From Macrotrachela quadricornifera (taxonomy: Eukaryota > Rotifera > Eurotatoria > Philodinida > Philodinidae), in contig JAJEKB010020941.1 in the NCBI GenBank assembly GCA_022393335.1, positions 965,914 through 1,029,913 on the forward strand: a stretch of DNA of 64,000 nucleotides, written 5' to 3'. The notes under the pieces were generated by a model. The model was not told the DNA's origin. It saw only the letters and a list, made by a program, of their open reading frames with translations, and did no database searches. Below, one piece after another: positions 23,117 through 34,067 of the stretch. The translations under genes and the position numbers were made by a program. The first letter of the stretch is position 1. Each line of letters begins with the position of its first letter.

Positions 23117-23737
23117 CACATTCACCACGATGTGAGCCACCGGTGGTTCACGACATATTTTATAAGGAAAATAACAAAAAACAGTTTCTTTTTCTTCTTT
23201 TTTCCTATGTAGTGGATGCCATGTATTTCCTCATTCACAGTCTTGTTCAGTATTGGAATCCTTTATTACACTATATAATACTTTTCATTGAAACAATCAA
23301 GACAAAAATGTTTATCACAATCAAAACAGAAGGTTTTCACTCTGTTCGCTGCTGTCGTACTTGCTTCTTTTGATTGTTGATAAAGGTGATACACACTATA
23401 ATATAATTCATCATGATGTTTCATATGTTTTTATAATCGACAGAGAGAAGAGCCAAAAATAACGCTGTAAAAAGAATGCAAAGGAAACAGAATCGAAACT
23501 GCATTTTGTTTATCTCGTTTCTATTGCGAAGTATATAAGAGAGAAAAAAACAGATTTGAGTATTTACTTTGTTTGGCGTGAAAAGAGATTGCTTATGTAA
23601 TATTGTAAACAGAAAAAGCAAAAGAAGTTATAGCATATACTAAAAGGACCAATAAATACGTTTATCAAAAAGTGAATGTATACGAAAATGCATTTATGAA
23701 AGCTATTTCCGAAGAAAATTGAATCGTGATGAATGTG
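23117..23737 (-). mobile_element. piggyBac relic, TTAA flanked
   Basis: TIR CACATTCACCACGAT at the left pairs with ATCGTGATGAATGTG at the right, with TTAA at 23113-23116 and 23738-23741. The left end carries a GAGCCACCGGTGGTTC hairpin, as at the other piggyBac copies. On the minus strand around 23255-23380 the transposase tail is readable: QQSKEAS, RVKTFCFDCDKHFCLDCF, then a stop. All upstream transposase is deleted. Confidence 0.85.
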
Positions 23738-23741
23738 TTAA

Positions 23742-24282
23742 GATATTGCATTGTAAACCGTTCGATATAGTTTGATGTCATTTGAAAGATCGCTAAGCAT
23801 TCATTTATATACTTTTAGAATAATTCGTATATCATCATTATGATCGCAGTTTAATCAAAAAGACTATCCCATAATTTTTGGATATTAATTGGATAGATAA
23901 CAACAAGACATAATCTATTAGACTTTATTACAAATGACAATGGGAATAGAGGCCATAGACCTTGTAATGCAAAAATGTTTTTAGTTCTTTTCGTTATCTT
24001 TTTTTCAAGATATAGATGATAAGTTGCATCAATATCTTTTTTCTCTATTGGTGATTAATGATAGAAAAGATTGTTTACAGACAAAATACATTTTTATATC
24101 CATTGAAAATCTATTTATTGAATGAAGTGATGTTTAATAGGATTATATTCATAAAATTATTGATTAATTTATTTAGATTTTTTTATATAATGAGTATAAA
24201 TAACCATGAAATGAAAAGTGATTATAATTTCAGAAAAGAAAAAAGAAATACAATGTAATTTTGTTGCATGAATGAAACACTA
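23742..24282. other. Intergenic, 3' flank of the retinol-saturase-like gene
   Basis: AT-rich sequence. No ORF with recognisable features; it probably includes the 3' UTR of the minus-strand gene that ends at 24283. Confidence 0.4.
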
Positions 24283-26079
24283 TCAAATGCGCTTCGGATA
24301 CTTGAATATCAAGCTAGGATAAATTGCATATGACGTCATAAATCCACTCATAAGACCAGCCGTTATTCCACAGGTAAGAATATCTTGTCCTGAAAGATAA
24401 AGATTCTTAATTGGTGATGTTGGTGAAAGAATTTCCACTTGTCTAAAACGTTCTGGTGTATGTGCTAATCCCCCAGTAGCTCCACGATAAGTTCCAAGAT
24501 AAAAATCATTAGTAACTGCCGTTCCATTATCAACATAAACTATTTTATCTTTTAAATTTGGAAATTCTTTTAAAAATATCTCTAACATTCTTTGTTTCCA
24601 TTCATCTTTCAATTGATTATAATTTTGATCACGATGTTTTACACGTTGATCTTTAAAATCTTCAACATGTTCATAAGTACCAATAGTAATAATCGATGCA
24701 ACACTCTTCTTAGGATATCTAATACGATATGTTGGATCTTTTGCAGATGCAAAAGATATAAAAATACCTGGAAAATCTGAATTATAATCATCACGAAATT
24801 TCTTTATATTTTCATCATGATTAAATGATGGTACTATCCAGAAATTTTTCTTTGGTAAATTAAGTTCATCAGAATCACCTTGAAGACCAACAAACATTGA
24901 CATATAAGTATTTTCTGAGACAAGTTCAGGACTTTCGATAATTTTCAAATGAGATTGAACTAAATATTGATGAGTTTGAGGTATAAGATATTTGTAGGTA
25001 ATTGTTGAACTAATAGCACTAACAATTATTTTTGAATATATTTTATGACCTTTGACTATAACTCCAATAGCTTTATTATCTTTATTTATAATAATTGATG
25101 AAACTGGAGCACGAACAAATGCTTTTCCTTTAGATTTTTCAATAATTGGAACAATACAACGTGCAATCATTGCTGGACCACCAACTGGAAAATATCCTCC
25201 ACCTCTATAATGATCAGATACTAATGCTTGTATTGCAAATGATGATCGAGATGGAACATCAAGATAATCACCATATAAATATGTTAAAATTCCAATAAGT
25301 TTTTTATTATCCGTTAATTTTGATAGAACTTGTTCGGTTGTTTCATCAAATATTGTAAGGAAAGGTTGAACAAGTTTATGAATTATTTTCTGAATCGATC
25401 TATATGGTATACATTTTAGTATGAATAAAATTGCAATACCAATACGAACTTTCTTAATCATATTAAAATATTCATTAATCGCTTTTTCTTCATCAAAAAA
25501 TGAAGTAATTAATGTTTTCTTAAGAATTTTAACATCAGAATGCATTGGATATTCTTCACGATTTTCTCCATTTTGAAGAACTAGAAAATCATATACATCA
25601 TCCATTTTTTCCCATTCAACTCCATTTTTTGTTATACAATCAAAATGTTTTCTTACATTCGATGTTTTATTTCCAATTCTTCCACCAATATAATGTAATC
25701 CCGTTTCAAAATCAAAACCTTTGTCTTTAAAAGTATGAGTATTACCTCCAATAACATCATGTTGTTCAAGTAATAAAACTTTTTTTCCTTCTTGTGCCAT
25801 TATTGAAGCTACAGTAAGTCCAGCAATACCAGAACCTATAATTATCATATCAAGATTCTCTGGTACAGCACTCATTTGAAATCCTTGTTTAATTAGATTT
25901 TCTTCTCCAATTTCTGCTATTTGTTCATTATCATTTTTCTGTGTTTTTCTGTTGCTCCAAATTTTCCATAGAATGTATATAACAATGAAAATGCATGTTA
26001 AGTAAATACTTTGAGAAATTTTTGAATATTCCAATACAGTGTGCATCACAAGTAATTCAATACTATTATAAAAAATCAA
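24283..26079 (-). CDS. Retinol saturase / carotenoid isomerase-like oxidoreductase
   Basis: The 598-residue ORF is uninterrupted, close to the length usual for all-trans-retinol 13,14-reductase (RETSAT). A hydrophobic anchor lies at about residues 24-40. The FAD/NAD-binding GxGxxG (IIIGSGIAGLTVAS) is at about 79-92, with the ribose-binding Glu at 105 (LLLEQHDVIGGNTHTF). The family motif FETGLHYIGG follows, then SDHYRGGGYFPVGG, and the C-terminal FAD motif LYLSGQDILTCGITAGLMSG. The family saturates the 13-14 double bond of retinol or acts on related polyenes at ER membranes; the substrate here is unknown. Met1 or Met12 could be the start; both keep the anchor. The absence of introns contrasts with the short introns of other genes nearby, but no other sign of retrocopy was seen. 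Confidence 0.88.
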   Translation of the reverse strand: MIFYNSIELLVMHTVLEYSKISQSIYLTCIFIVIYILWKIWSNRKTQKNDNEQIAEIGEENLIKQGFQMSAVPENLDMIIIGSGIAGLTVASIMAQEGKKVLLLEQHDVIGGNTHTFKDKGFDFETGLHYIGGRIGNKTSNVRKHFDCITKNGVEWEKMDDVYDFLVLQNGENREEYPMHSDVKILKKTLITSFFDEEKAINEYFNMIKKVRIGIAILFILKCIPYRSIQKIIHKLVQPFLTIFDETTEQVLSKLTDNKKLIGILTYLYGDYLDVPSRSSFAIQALVSDHYRGGGYFPVGGPAMIARCIVPIIEKSKGKAFVRAPVSSIIINKDNKAIGVIVKGHKIYSKIIVSAISSTITYKYLIPQTHQYLVQSHLKIIESPELVSENTYMSMFVGLQGDSDELNLPKKNFWIVPSFNHDENIKKFRDDYNSDFPGIFISFASAKDPTYRIRYPKKSVASIITIGTYEHVEDFKDQRVKHRDQNYNQLKDEWKQRMLEIFLKEFPNLKDKIVYVDNGTAVTNDFYLGTYRGATGGLAHTPERFRQVEILSPTSPIKNLYLSGQDILTCGITAGLMSGFMTSYAIYPSLIFKYPKRI

Positions 26080-26600
26080 ATAATAGTACTCTCTTTACAT
26101 AACGTTCGAAATAAATATTTCTAAAAGGATACTTTGTCGAGACTGTACAACCGTATAGAAATAGAGATAATATATTCACAATGATTTCAATCATTTCAAC
26201 AAATTGTTTATGACTACATGCAAAGAATATAGACGATTGTGGTCATATCATAAAACGACGGATGAGTATACAAAAGCGTATTATTTTAATTGAACGAATC
26301 AATCGAAACTTATTCTTTAAATATTATGCAACTAAATGTTCCGATTTTGTGAAAAGTGAAATACAGTGTAAGGAAATAAATAATACATTCATCTACTTCA
26401 TCTATCACATGTGTACCATATGGGATTTTTTATTTTCTTTTCTGTTCTCTTTCTTATCCTTTGCTATATTCCTGCTGTACTATTTCCAAGTGAGGAAAAA
26501 ACAGAAATGACATCATCTTTTTTTCTCCAATTATATCTTATTACAAAGATGGAATATGACCAACTTCTTCTCCTCCTCCTCTCACTTGTATAAATACTCG
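26080..26600. other. Upstream region of the retinol-saturase-like gene
   Basis: About 500 bp of AT-rich sequence preceding a minus-strand start. Overlapping short plus-strand ORFs (26262-26593) are hydrophobic and low-complexity. No promoter motif could be assigned. Confidence 0.35.
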
Positions 26601-26699
26601 CGTGTTTTTTCTTGAACAAAGATTCTTAACAATCCACAAACATCTTGATGACAAGGCTGTAACATACACAAATGATTATTCCAGAATTTGTAACGATCT

Positions 26700-26870
26700 A
26701 TATTATAATGTTCAGTGTGTATGTGTGTCTGTTACCGGGTCAAAAAAACATGGTTTCAGTGTGATCCGAGGGGTCAAAAAAACATGGCTTTAGATTGGTC
26801 CGAGGGGTAACAAAAACATGGTCTCAGCTCGAGCTCTAGACTAAAAACTAGGCTTGTCTATCTTCTTCTA
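26700..26870. repeat. 34-bp tandem repeat with GGGTCAAAAAAACATGG
   Basis: GGGTCAAAAAAACATGG followed by TTTCAGTGTGATCCGA-like sequence recurs at about 26738, 26772 and 26806, a period of 34 bp. It is preceded by TATTATAATGTTCAGTGTG, and a similar TATAATAATGTTAAGTGTC lies at 26871. The core GTCAAAAAAACAT also occurs at 22207 and 22511, so this is a dispersed family. Confidence 0.65.
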
Positions 26871-26899
26871 TATAATAATGTTAAGTGTCTCTTTGTGTG

Positions 26900-28960
26900 T
26901 CACCAGATTAAAGGAACAGGGTGATGGGGGAGATGGAATCAAAGAAGCATATGATTGTTTTCAAAGAAATTTTGTTATATTTTGTTACCTTTAAATAAAT
27001 TAAATATCATGTTATAACCTTTGTTTAAGAACAGAGCTGGAATTTCAAAAGTGTCTTTATGAATTGTTTCGTCATTAGAAAAGATTTTCTTTACATAGTG
27101 GAAGTGGCCGTGTAGTGTAAACGGGTTTCTACTAGTTATTATGTATATCTAAACATTTAATATACTTTTAGGAAAATTAAATAAACTATCGTTTCGCAAG
27201 TAAAAAAAATGGTTTCAGCGATTGAAAATTTGAGAAAGAAATAAATAAAACAGTGAGAGATCTTTTTTTTATGGTAAAAATTGGATATTATTTTACTTTT
27301 TACATTCAACTTTAAAAGCAAAAAATCTATTATTAATAGGAAACATACGTTCGATTTTTTTGCTTGTTTTTTTGTGATTTGAGAACTAATGAAGAGTACA
27401 GAAAAATGGTTGCACAACTATAAGTACGTCCACATGCGATTGTGAAAGATGAATAATAAAAAAAACCCTGAGAAAGAGTATTTATATGCGAGAAATATTA
27501 CATCAAGAAAAAAAAAGGTTAAGGAAGAAAAGAAATTTTTCTCGCCACATTCTGTCTTTGCGATAGCGGGTATATGTAACTACTCTCTTTTTTCTTTCCT
27601 TTATGCTCTTTTTCTTACTCATTTATAGGCGTACATAAGTGAAAAATACAGCTGTTATACCGTACAAGAAAAAACTAAATACTGTATTTGACAGGAATAG
27701 TTTTCTAACATGTTCGTTTACTCTAGTGGACATTCAAAATATTACACTAATTTAACACAACGATAAGAATTTTATATCAAAAAATGTCGCTCATTGTTCT
27801 TTAATGAAAGCGAATTTTCTCATGTAAGAAAGAATTTTTATTGCAAATGTTTTAGTCATTGTCACATCGTGAGGTTGAGGATGATAAAGCGTTCAGAAAA
27901 TCGAATAGCCTAGAATTAAATAACATGGTTATTATGTCTTGAAGTTGGTCTAATATTATTTCAAAAGATGGCATTATGCGTCGGTAAAGAAAATCTTACT
28001 AATAATAACTCGTGATTAAAATACTTCAATCGAAGTTAATCGTTATTCAATTAGACTTTATATTAATGAATAAAAAGGTCGGGATAAGCTACATTCACAC
28101 GCTACGTATAAAAGTGTTTGTAATTTATCTCAGTCGGTTTAAACCAATCAGGTTCTGCTCCATGTTTAACTCTTTTCTATCCAGATTTTGATGAGAATGT
28201 GATTATATCAATGATGTGCAATTTAAGTTAAAAAAAATAATTCATTAAAAGAATATAAATCTTTGAATTAAAAATAAAATTAATTCTCAATTCAATTGAG
28301 AATATGATAGAAGCTTAAAATAATAAAGTAATAGAAATTCATCTTAAAAATATAAATTCATTTACTTTTTCAAATAACTTTTTTAAAAAATTTTTTTTCA
28401 TTTTCAATCCTGAATCATATGTATTAATTTTATCAATATTTTAACACGAGTCAATTTCAGTTATGAAGAGAAACAAAACCTATTCGAAATTCTATAAATT
28501 GACTGATGTTTTTGATTTTTAAATTATTGTTTTTTTAAGTGAAAGCTTCTCTCTTAGACAGATACTTGAACTAAGATTTAACCTAATTCAAGAGGAAAGA
28601 AAGAGAAACTCTTTACTATTAAGATGATGTTTTATGTCATATGCCAATCTAAAATAGTGAATAATACTGTAATATATTTTCATTTATTTCTTCATCTATT
28701 TCCATCAAACAAGGTATGATTATCATCAAGATTGTAAAATCGTATATTTCATCGTATAGACTCAATTTTATTGGAATTGGTATTGATAATGGAAATAATA
28801 AATGAGTGATATGTTCAAGCATGTTTGAAATTTCAATTCTAAACAATTCTGGCAAAAAAATGAACGAATCTAATTCAATTAAATTTGTATACAATCTGTA
28901 AAATAATTATTCGAACACTTTGTCATGCATTTTTCATCAAGGAATGGTCACAATAAAAAA
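26900..28960. other. Intergenic, no gene recognised
   Basis: Two kb of AT-rich sequence. ORFs at 27157-27417 and 28649-28894 (minus) show no family features. No repeats were noticed apart from homopolymer runs. Confidence 0.45.
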
Positions 28961-28962
28961 AT

Positions 28963-29139
28963 AATATTTTTCTGTCTTTGACTATACCATTCGATAGACC
29001 GAAGTCTCTACTTTATCCTGCACAACAAAAGATTTCTTCTATAAAAGCCTATCAGAACGTTTCGAAAATTTTTTTTCTATGAAATAAAGTAGAGAGTTTG
29101 TGATCTATCGAATGGTATAATCAATGTTAGAAAAATATT
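28963..29139. mobile_element. 177-bp MITE
   Basis: The left arm AATATTTTTCTGTCTTTGAC and ACCATTCGATAGACC are mirrored at the right (ATCTATCGAATGGTATAATC, then AGAAAAATATT). Arms are about 55 bp, around a loop of about 65 bp. No ORF. Confidence 0.75.
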
Positions 29140-29211
29140 CTGTCTTCATTTTGAAAATTTCTTCGCAAGAAATGTATTACAGTGTCCGAATAATTATTTT
29201 CCACATTATTA

Positions 29212-29781
29212 ATATCCATTTCAAAATAGAATGCAGTCGGTTGCAAATTGAATAACTCGGCAACACTGACAGCTAACGAGTTCGGGTTTTCACCATAAGA
29301 AAGAGAAAACCTGGGGCTATTTATCTTTCAAATATTGTAATGGACGAAATCTTTTGGAAAACTGTCATTTTTGCAGATCTTTTTTGCTGGAAAATGAAAA
29401 TTATCCAGCGAAAAAAGCAAGTATTTTCACTTTTTCGTCTGAAAAAAATATCTCAAAATTTTGAAACATATATGTTCTTGTAGAGCTCAACGAGTTCTAA
29501 AAGAATATATCTATTTCGAAATTTTAAAATATTTTTTTTTCAGACGAAAAAGTCAAAAAATTCATTTTTTAGTTTTATCGCATGATTATATAGTTTTCAT
29601 GTATTTTTAGAAAGATCTGCAAAAATGATAGTTTTCCATAAGATTTCGTCCATTACAATATTTGAAAGATAAATAGCCCCAGGTTTTCTCTTTCTTATGA
29701 TGAAAACCCGAACTCGATAGCAGTCAGTGTTGCTGAGTTATTCAATTTGCAACCGACTGCATTCTATTTTGAAATGGGTAT
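29212..29781. mobile_element. 570-bp MITE, TA flanked
   Basis: The ends ATATCCATTTCAAAATAGAA and ATACCCATTTCAAAATAGAA (right, reverse complement) are flanked by TA at 29210-29211 and 29782-29783. Inverted arms extend about 170 bp (through AACCTGGGGCTATTTATCTT). The centre has a second, nested inversion (ACTTTTTCGTCTGAAAAAA against its complement). It is non-autonomous, probably Tc1/mariner type. Confidence 0.85.
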
Positions 29782-29784
29782 TAG

Positions 29785-30440
29785 TTCTAAAATGCTTTGT
29801 CGACTAATCTTAACTCACAATCCGTTAATGCTGTAACATGTATGCATTTCAATTTATCAATTGAAATGAGTTAATTCTTTTCTGAACTGAATTGCTCAAT
29901 TGTGATCTCAACGATGGTCAACAATAAGCTTCATGAGTTTTCTTTTGTCATCTTATATTCTATCGCTTTACCTACCATCATACTGAAAGAAATCTGCCTT
30001 TCAATATTCGTTTCTTTCCTCGTTATACCAGACTAGATAAATGAATTTTTCTTATTGTGAAACACGATCTGAAAGAGTGTTGAAGTGTTTATGGGTAGAA
30101 ATTTGGACCCACTTCGCTCACTAACCGTGACCGACACAAAGATTAGCGTCACAGACTGTGATCGACAGCCAAAAGTAGCGTCTCAGGCCGTAACCGACAT
30201 CTGAATTAGGTGGCGATTAATTAATTAATTGATGAATAATTCATTAATTAGTGCCTTATTAATTACTAATTACAAACTATGGCCTATATTTTAATAAATT
30301 GATTGTGTCTAATTAACTAATTAGTGTCTAATTAATTACTCATAAAAGATTGTCATAGACCGTGACAGACAATGCTGTGAATAGTATCTCCAATCATAAA
30401 AGACCTAGAACTAAACTATTTCTATATCATCAGCCACAAC
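29785..30440. other. Intergenic with a short 33-bp repeat and TTAATTAA tract
   Basis: Copies of a CCGTGACCGACA-like unit occur near 30125, 30156 and 30189, with a fourth at 30358. They surround a TTAATTAATTAATTG-rich tract at 30210-30340. No gene is recognisable. Confidence 0.5.
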
Positions 30441-31510
30441 TAGTGTACTGCATTGGACTCCATACTCCGACTCCACCTCCAACTCCATCGAAGTCGTAAA
30501 CTTAAAAATCTTCGGAGTCGGAGTTGAAGTCGAAATTGAAGGAAGAACATATTCCGGAGTCGGAGTTGGAATGGCTAAGAGAAATTTTTTTTGGAGTCAA
30601 TGTCGGAGTTATATTAGTAAAAAAGCCAAATATGCTCCCTAGTCAAACTTCTTGTGGCATGCGCATGAAAAACATGATCATCTGGAGACAGAATGTCATG
30701 CGCTAAGGACATATCTTGAGTCAAGACTTACGACCAATCCGTGAGTTCAAGTTCTTGAACTTCTTATCCAATTACATGATATTCTTGCTCATGCGCTTGA
30801 ATTTTTATTCAAGCAGTTCTGTTATTAAAGAACTTTTTCAATCTTTTTTAGTTTTTTTTGTTCAAAATGACTCAATTTTTAATAAAAATTTATAGTCACA
30901 TTTTCGCCCTCACTCATGCACACATATAAGCGCTTATCTTGAGCAAGAAAGTCCTGCGCTAAAGACACATCTTGAGGACTATCAGGGCCAAGAATGAATA
31001 AAAAAAAGTTCGACTAGGACTTACTTTTATGTAGTTTTCTTCTATACGACTTTCATCAATTCATCACCATTTCCTATCAATTTTTCAAGCTCTTTCTGTG
31101 TCAAAATTTTTTTTTGACAATATTCCTGTAATTACTAGAAAATCAACAGAGAAAACAATGAGTTTTATAGTAATGAAAATCATGCAATATCCATTGGTTT
31201 CCTGATTCATCCCGTGATAATTTACTCTAAACACAAGAATGACCGAGATATTGTCGAACAACGCAGAAAATTTTGGAGCTTTTCGAAGTCCGAATCGTAG
31301 TTTAGGATTTCTTTTTACGGAGTTGGAGTTGATGTCGGATTCGAAAATAAAATTTTTTTTGAAGTCGGAGTTGAATAAAAAATCTTCTCAATGCAGTTCA
31401 CTGGTCATCAAACTACGGAAAAAATTTCTGAATTTTTTGGAGTCGGAGTCGGAGTTTAGACTTTTTTTTCACGGAGTTGGAGTAAAAAATCTTTGCGATG
31501 CAGCACACTA
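30441..31510. mobile_element. TIR element with GGAGTCGGAGT words
   Basis: The left end TAGTGTACTGCATTGGACTC and the right end (reverse complement TAGTGTGCTGCATCGCAAAG) are inverted. CGGAGTCGGAGT and ACTCCGACTCC words crowd both ends (30460-30610 and 31260-31490) on both strands. The TAGTGTNCTGC terminus is shared with the element at 2921-3349, linking the two families. The right end abuts the piggyBac relic directly. No clear target duplication and no transposase. Confidence 0.6.
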
Positions 31511-32684
31511 ATGCAGATCAAGACAGATTGTTCAAGCTGAGACCACTTTTAGATTTATTGAGAGCTAGATTCAAGTCAATTTACGTTCCTGGCTCCGTTA
31601 TTTCTATTGACAAAACAATGGTACCATGGAAGGTGAGACTTTTATTCAAACAATATATTCCTAGAAAAGTGCACAAATATGGAGTCAAGATATATAAGCT
31701 GGCGGCTACTAACGGATGCACCTGGAATTTTATGGTTTATACTGGTTAGTAGGATCCAACGGCTGGTCTTTGGCACGTTCAAACTGTCGTACTCGATTTG
31801 GCAGATGGTCTTCTCGAATGTCATCGAAATATAGTAGTTGACAACTTCTTTGCAAATATGTGCCTCGCAGAAAGTTTATTGCGAAATGATACTTATCTCA
31901 TTGGAACATTGAGAAGCAATCGCGCTGTATCGGGACATGGAGTGGTTCAGAAAAAGCTCGAAAGTGGTGAAGTTTATGGGCTCCAGAGTAACGATGGTAT
32001 AAAACTCATCAAGTGGAAAGATAAACGAGATGTTTTGATGATATCCACAAAGTCATCGCATTCGGCAACTTTGGTAGACACCGGAAAAACCAATAAAGTC
32101 AATGAACGCATCATGAAACCACCAGTTGTCCTCGATTACAATAAAAGAAAACAAGGTGTAGATTTGTCTGACCAGATATCAACATACTATACATGCCTTC
32201 GACGGTCCAAAAAATGGCATCACAAAGTAGCATTTAGGATGATATCTGGAGTGTCGATAGTGTTCTTGGTGTGCCATTCAAGAATGTAAAATCTGGTTCA
32301 AGAGAACGCTCAACAAGTCCAACGAAGCGCAAACTCGCGAATCACAAGCTCAAAGAAATGAAAGGATCTGCGCGGAATGTTCGAAGACACTGTGCTGGTT
32401 GCTATGAAAAAATGAGGCAGCAACAATCAAGAGAAGCGAGCCATGTAGTAGCAAAGAAAGTAAAAACTTTCTGTTCTGATTGTGACAAATTTTTTTGTCT
32501 TGATTGTTTTAGCGAGAAACATCAGACTATGCAGTAAATGATTCAGACGATAGCGAAAGCAGAGCAGATGGCACATTATGTGTAATCTTATGCGTAAGAA
32601 AAAAGGAAAAGAGAGTGTTTTTATATTAAGTTTCCGATTAAAATATAGTGGGACCAATCGGTGAATCCCATCGCGGTAAAAGAG
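31511..32684 (+). pseudogene. piggyBac transposase pseudogene, 5'-truncated
   Basis: The three acidic motifs of the piggyBac DDD core are visible in order: SVISIDKTMVPWK, NIVVDNFFANMCLAESLL and YNKRKQGVDLSDQ. The C-terminal zinc-binding tail has CAGCYEKMRQQQ and KTFCSDCDKFFCLDCF. Two adjacent TAG codons interrupt it near 31747, and a frameshift near 32280 separates core and tail. The 5' part is missing where it meets the element ending at 31510. The right terminus with a TIR-like sequence and TTAA is at 32685-32688. Family function: excision and insertion at TTAA; this copy is inactive. Confidence 0.88.
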
Positions 32685-32892
32685 TTAAACTATTTCAATC
32701 CATTTGCATTGCCGAAATCCATTAAACTGACAATAGTATGTTCTAATTCAGTGTCGACATCAAAAACCAAATCTTGTCCATTTATACGCAGTGGTAATGC
32801 CATCGACGTTGAACTTGATTTGTTCCATCTAATACATTTCAAATGATGTGTAACTTGATTTCGCTTCGGTTTAATTTTTCATCCTTCTTTTT

Positions 32893-33358
32893 TCAACATA
32901 ACCGTTCCTGATGACCGGATATTTTGCAAAAATTGCAGGTGTAGGTACGATATTTGCATTCGCTAGGTGTATGTGACGTTGATTCACATGATTGGCACGA
33001 GTTGTTGGTCGTCGTTGAAGATGATTTATCACTTGTTGGTGAGGGTTGGTTCAATACTTTCTTTGGTTGAACTTTTGCGACGGTCGAGTTACTAGGATTG
33101 TTCGATGAATTAAAATGCCGAATATCCTGTTCAAGTCGTTCCGTTACTTGGATAATCTTCTCCGTTGTTTCGAGATCTGGATCTTGTTTCTTAAGAAGTG
33201 CTTGACGAATCTTTGGACTGTGCACACCAATTACATACATATCACGTATTGCTCGATCTCGATGTGATTGCCAAGTAGACGTTCGGTGATCAAATGCATG
33301 AAGCGTTGGAATCGTTGACGATAAAGCAGCAGCTTGAGGTATCGACTTTGCTATAATA
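32893..33358 (-). pseudogene. LTR-retrotransposon Gag fragment with two CCHC knuckles
   Basis: An open frame of about 150 codons on the minus strand gives a capsid-like helical region (AIRDMYVIGVHSPKIRQALL, ETTEKIIQVTERLEQDIRHF), a Ser/Thr/Asn-rich linker, then two CX2CX4HX4C zinc knuckles (CQSCESTSHTPSEC and CNFCKISGHQERLC) and a stop. This arrangement fits Ty3/Gypsy Gag, the particle and RNA-binding protein. No protease, reverse transcriptase or integrase follows, so the copy is truncated just after Gag. Confidence 0.75.
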
Positions 33359-33404
33359 AACGTACTTAATTTTTGTAATAAAAATTAAATCAATCTCGTC
33401 GCCA

Positions 33405-33645
33405 ATTGTAAGTTTGGATGTGTGTGAGTACCGTTTATTTCAAAGACGAAAACAACACTTGTATAGATCGACAGAGAGAATGTGAGCGAACGAACCAAAG
33501 AAAAGAGGATATATACCTATATATATGTGCGTGTGTGGGATATAACCTAATGTCATGCGCAAAAGATATATGGGGAACATCCAACATCTAATACTAAATC
33601 ATAGGAAAAGTCTAATCTGTTGATATGGAGAAATTCCATATCAAC
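33405..33645 (-). repeat. Probable 5' LTR of the Gag-bearing fragment
   Basis: On the minus strand the sequence upstream of Gag has TATATATATAG, a GAAATAAACG polyadenylation-like site, and ends ...CTTACA followed by ATTGGCGACGAG. TGGCGACGAG resembles the primer-binding region of many Gypsy elements. An inverted GTTGATATGG / CCATATCAAC pair lies at the presumed 5' end. No second LTR was found, so the boundaries are approximate. Confidence 0.45.
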
Positions 33646-34067
33646 GATTAGTATCGAAGGTAGGTAGAATAAATAAAAACTCAGTGTACTCATCTATAAC
33701 ATAGAAAAGAATTGTATATCAAATTATTGAAATAGCAAAGATATAGGAAAAAACTTTTCTTACTTCACATTCACAACATCCCGTACACCTACTCAAGTCT
33801 TGAACAGCTTATTATAAAATTCTTTTCTCTTTGATGAGCACAACAAACGTTATTAAAAAGACGTGTACGCGATAGAAGATACTAATTTTCTATTCAATCT
33901 CAAAGACCGTAATATCCTTCTTGATGATATTTATTAAAAGGATTCCATCTCATCACACAAACAAAATTAATCAGATTCATAAAAAAAAACGATGTATAAA
34001 AACTGCAAGACTATTTAATCCTCTAATAAAAATAGATTGCTCGCAACACCATCTTCCTTGTCAACAA

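Noticed and set aside
30441..31510. Interpretation as an insertion within the adjacent piggyBac transposase
   Set aside because: The sequence left of 30441 does not resemble the missing transposase part, so only adjacency can be stated.
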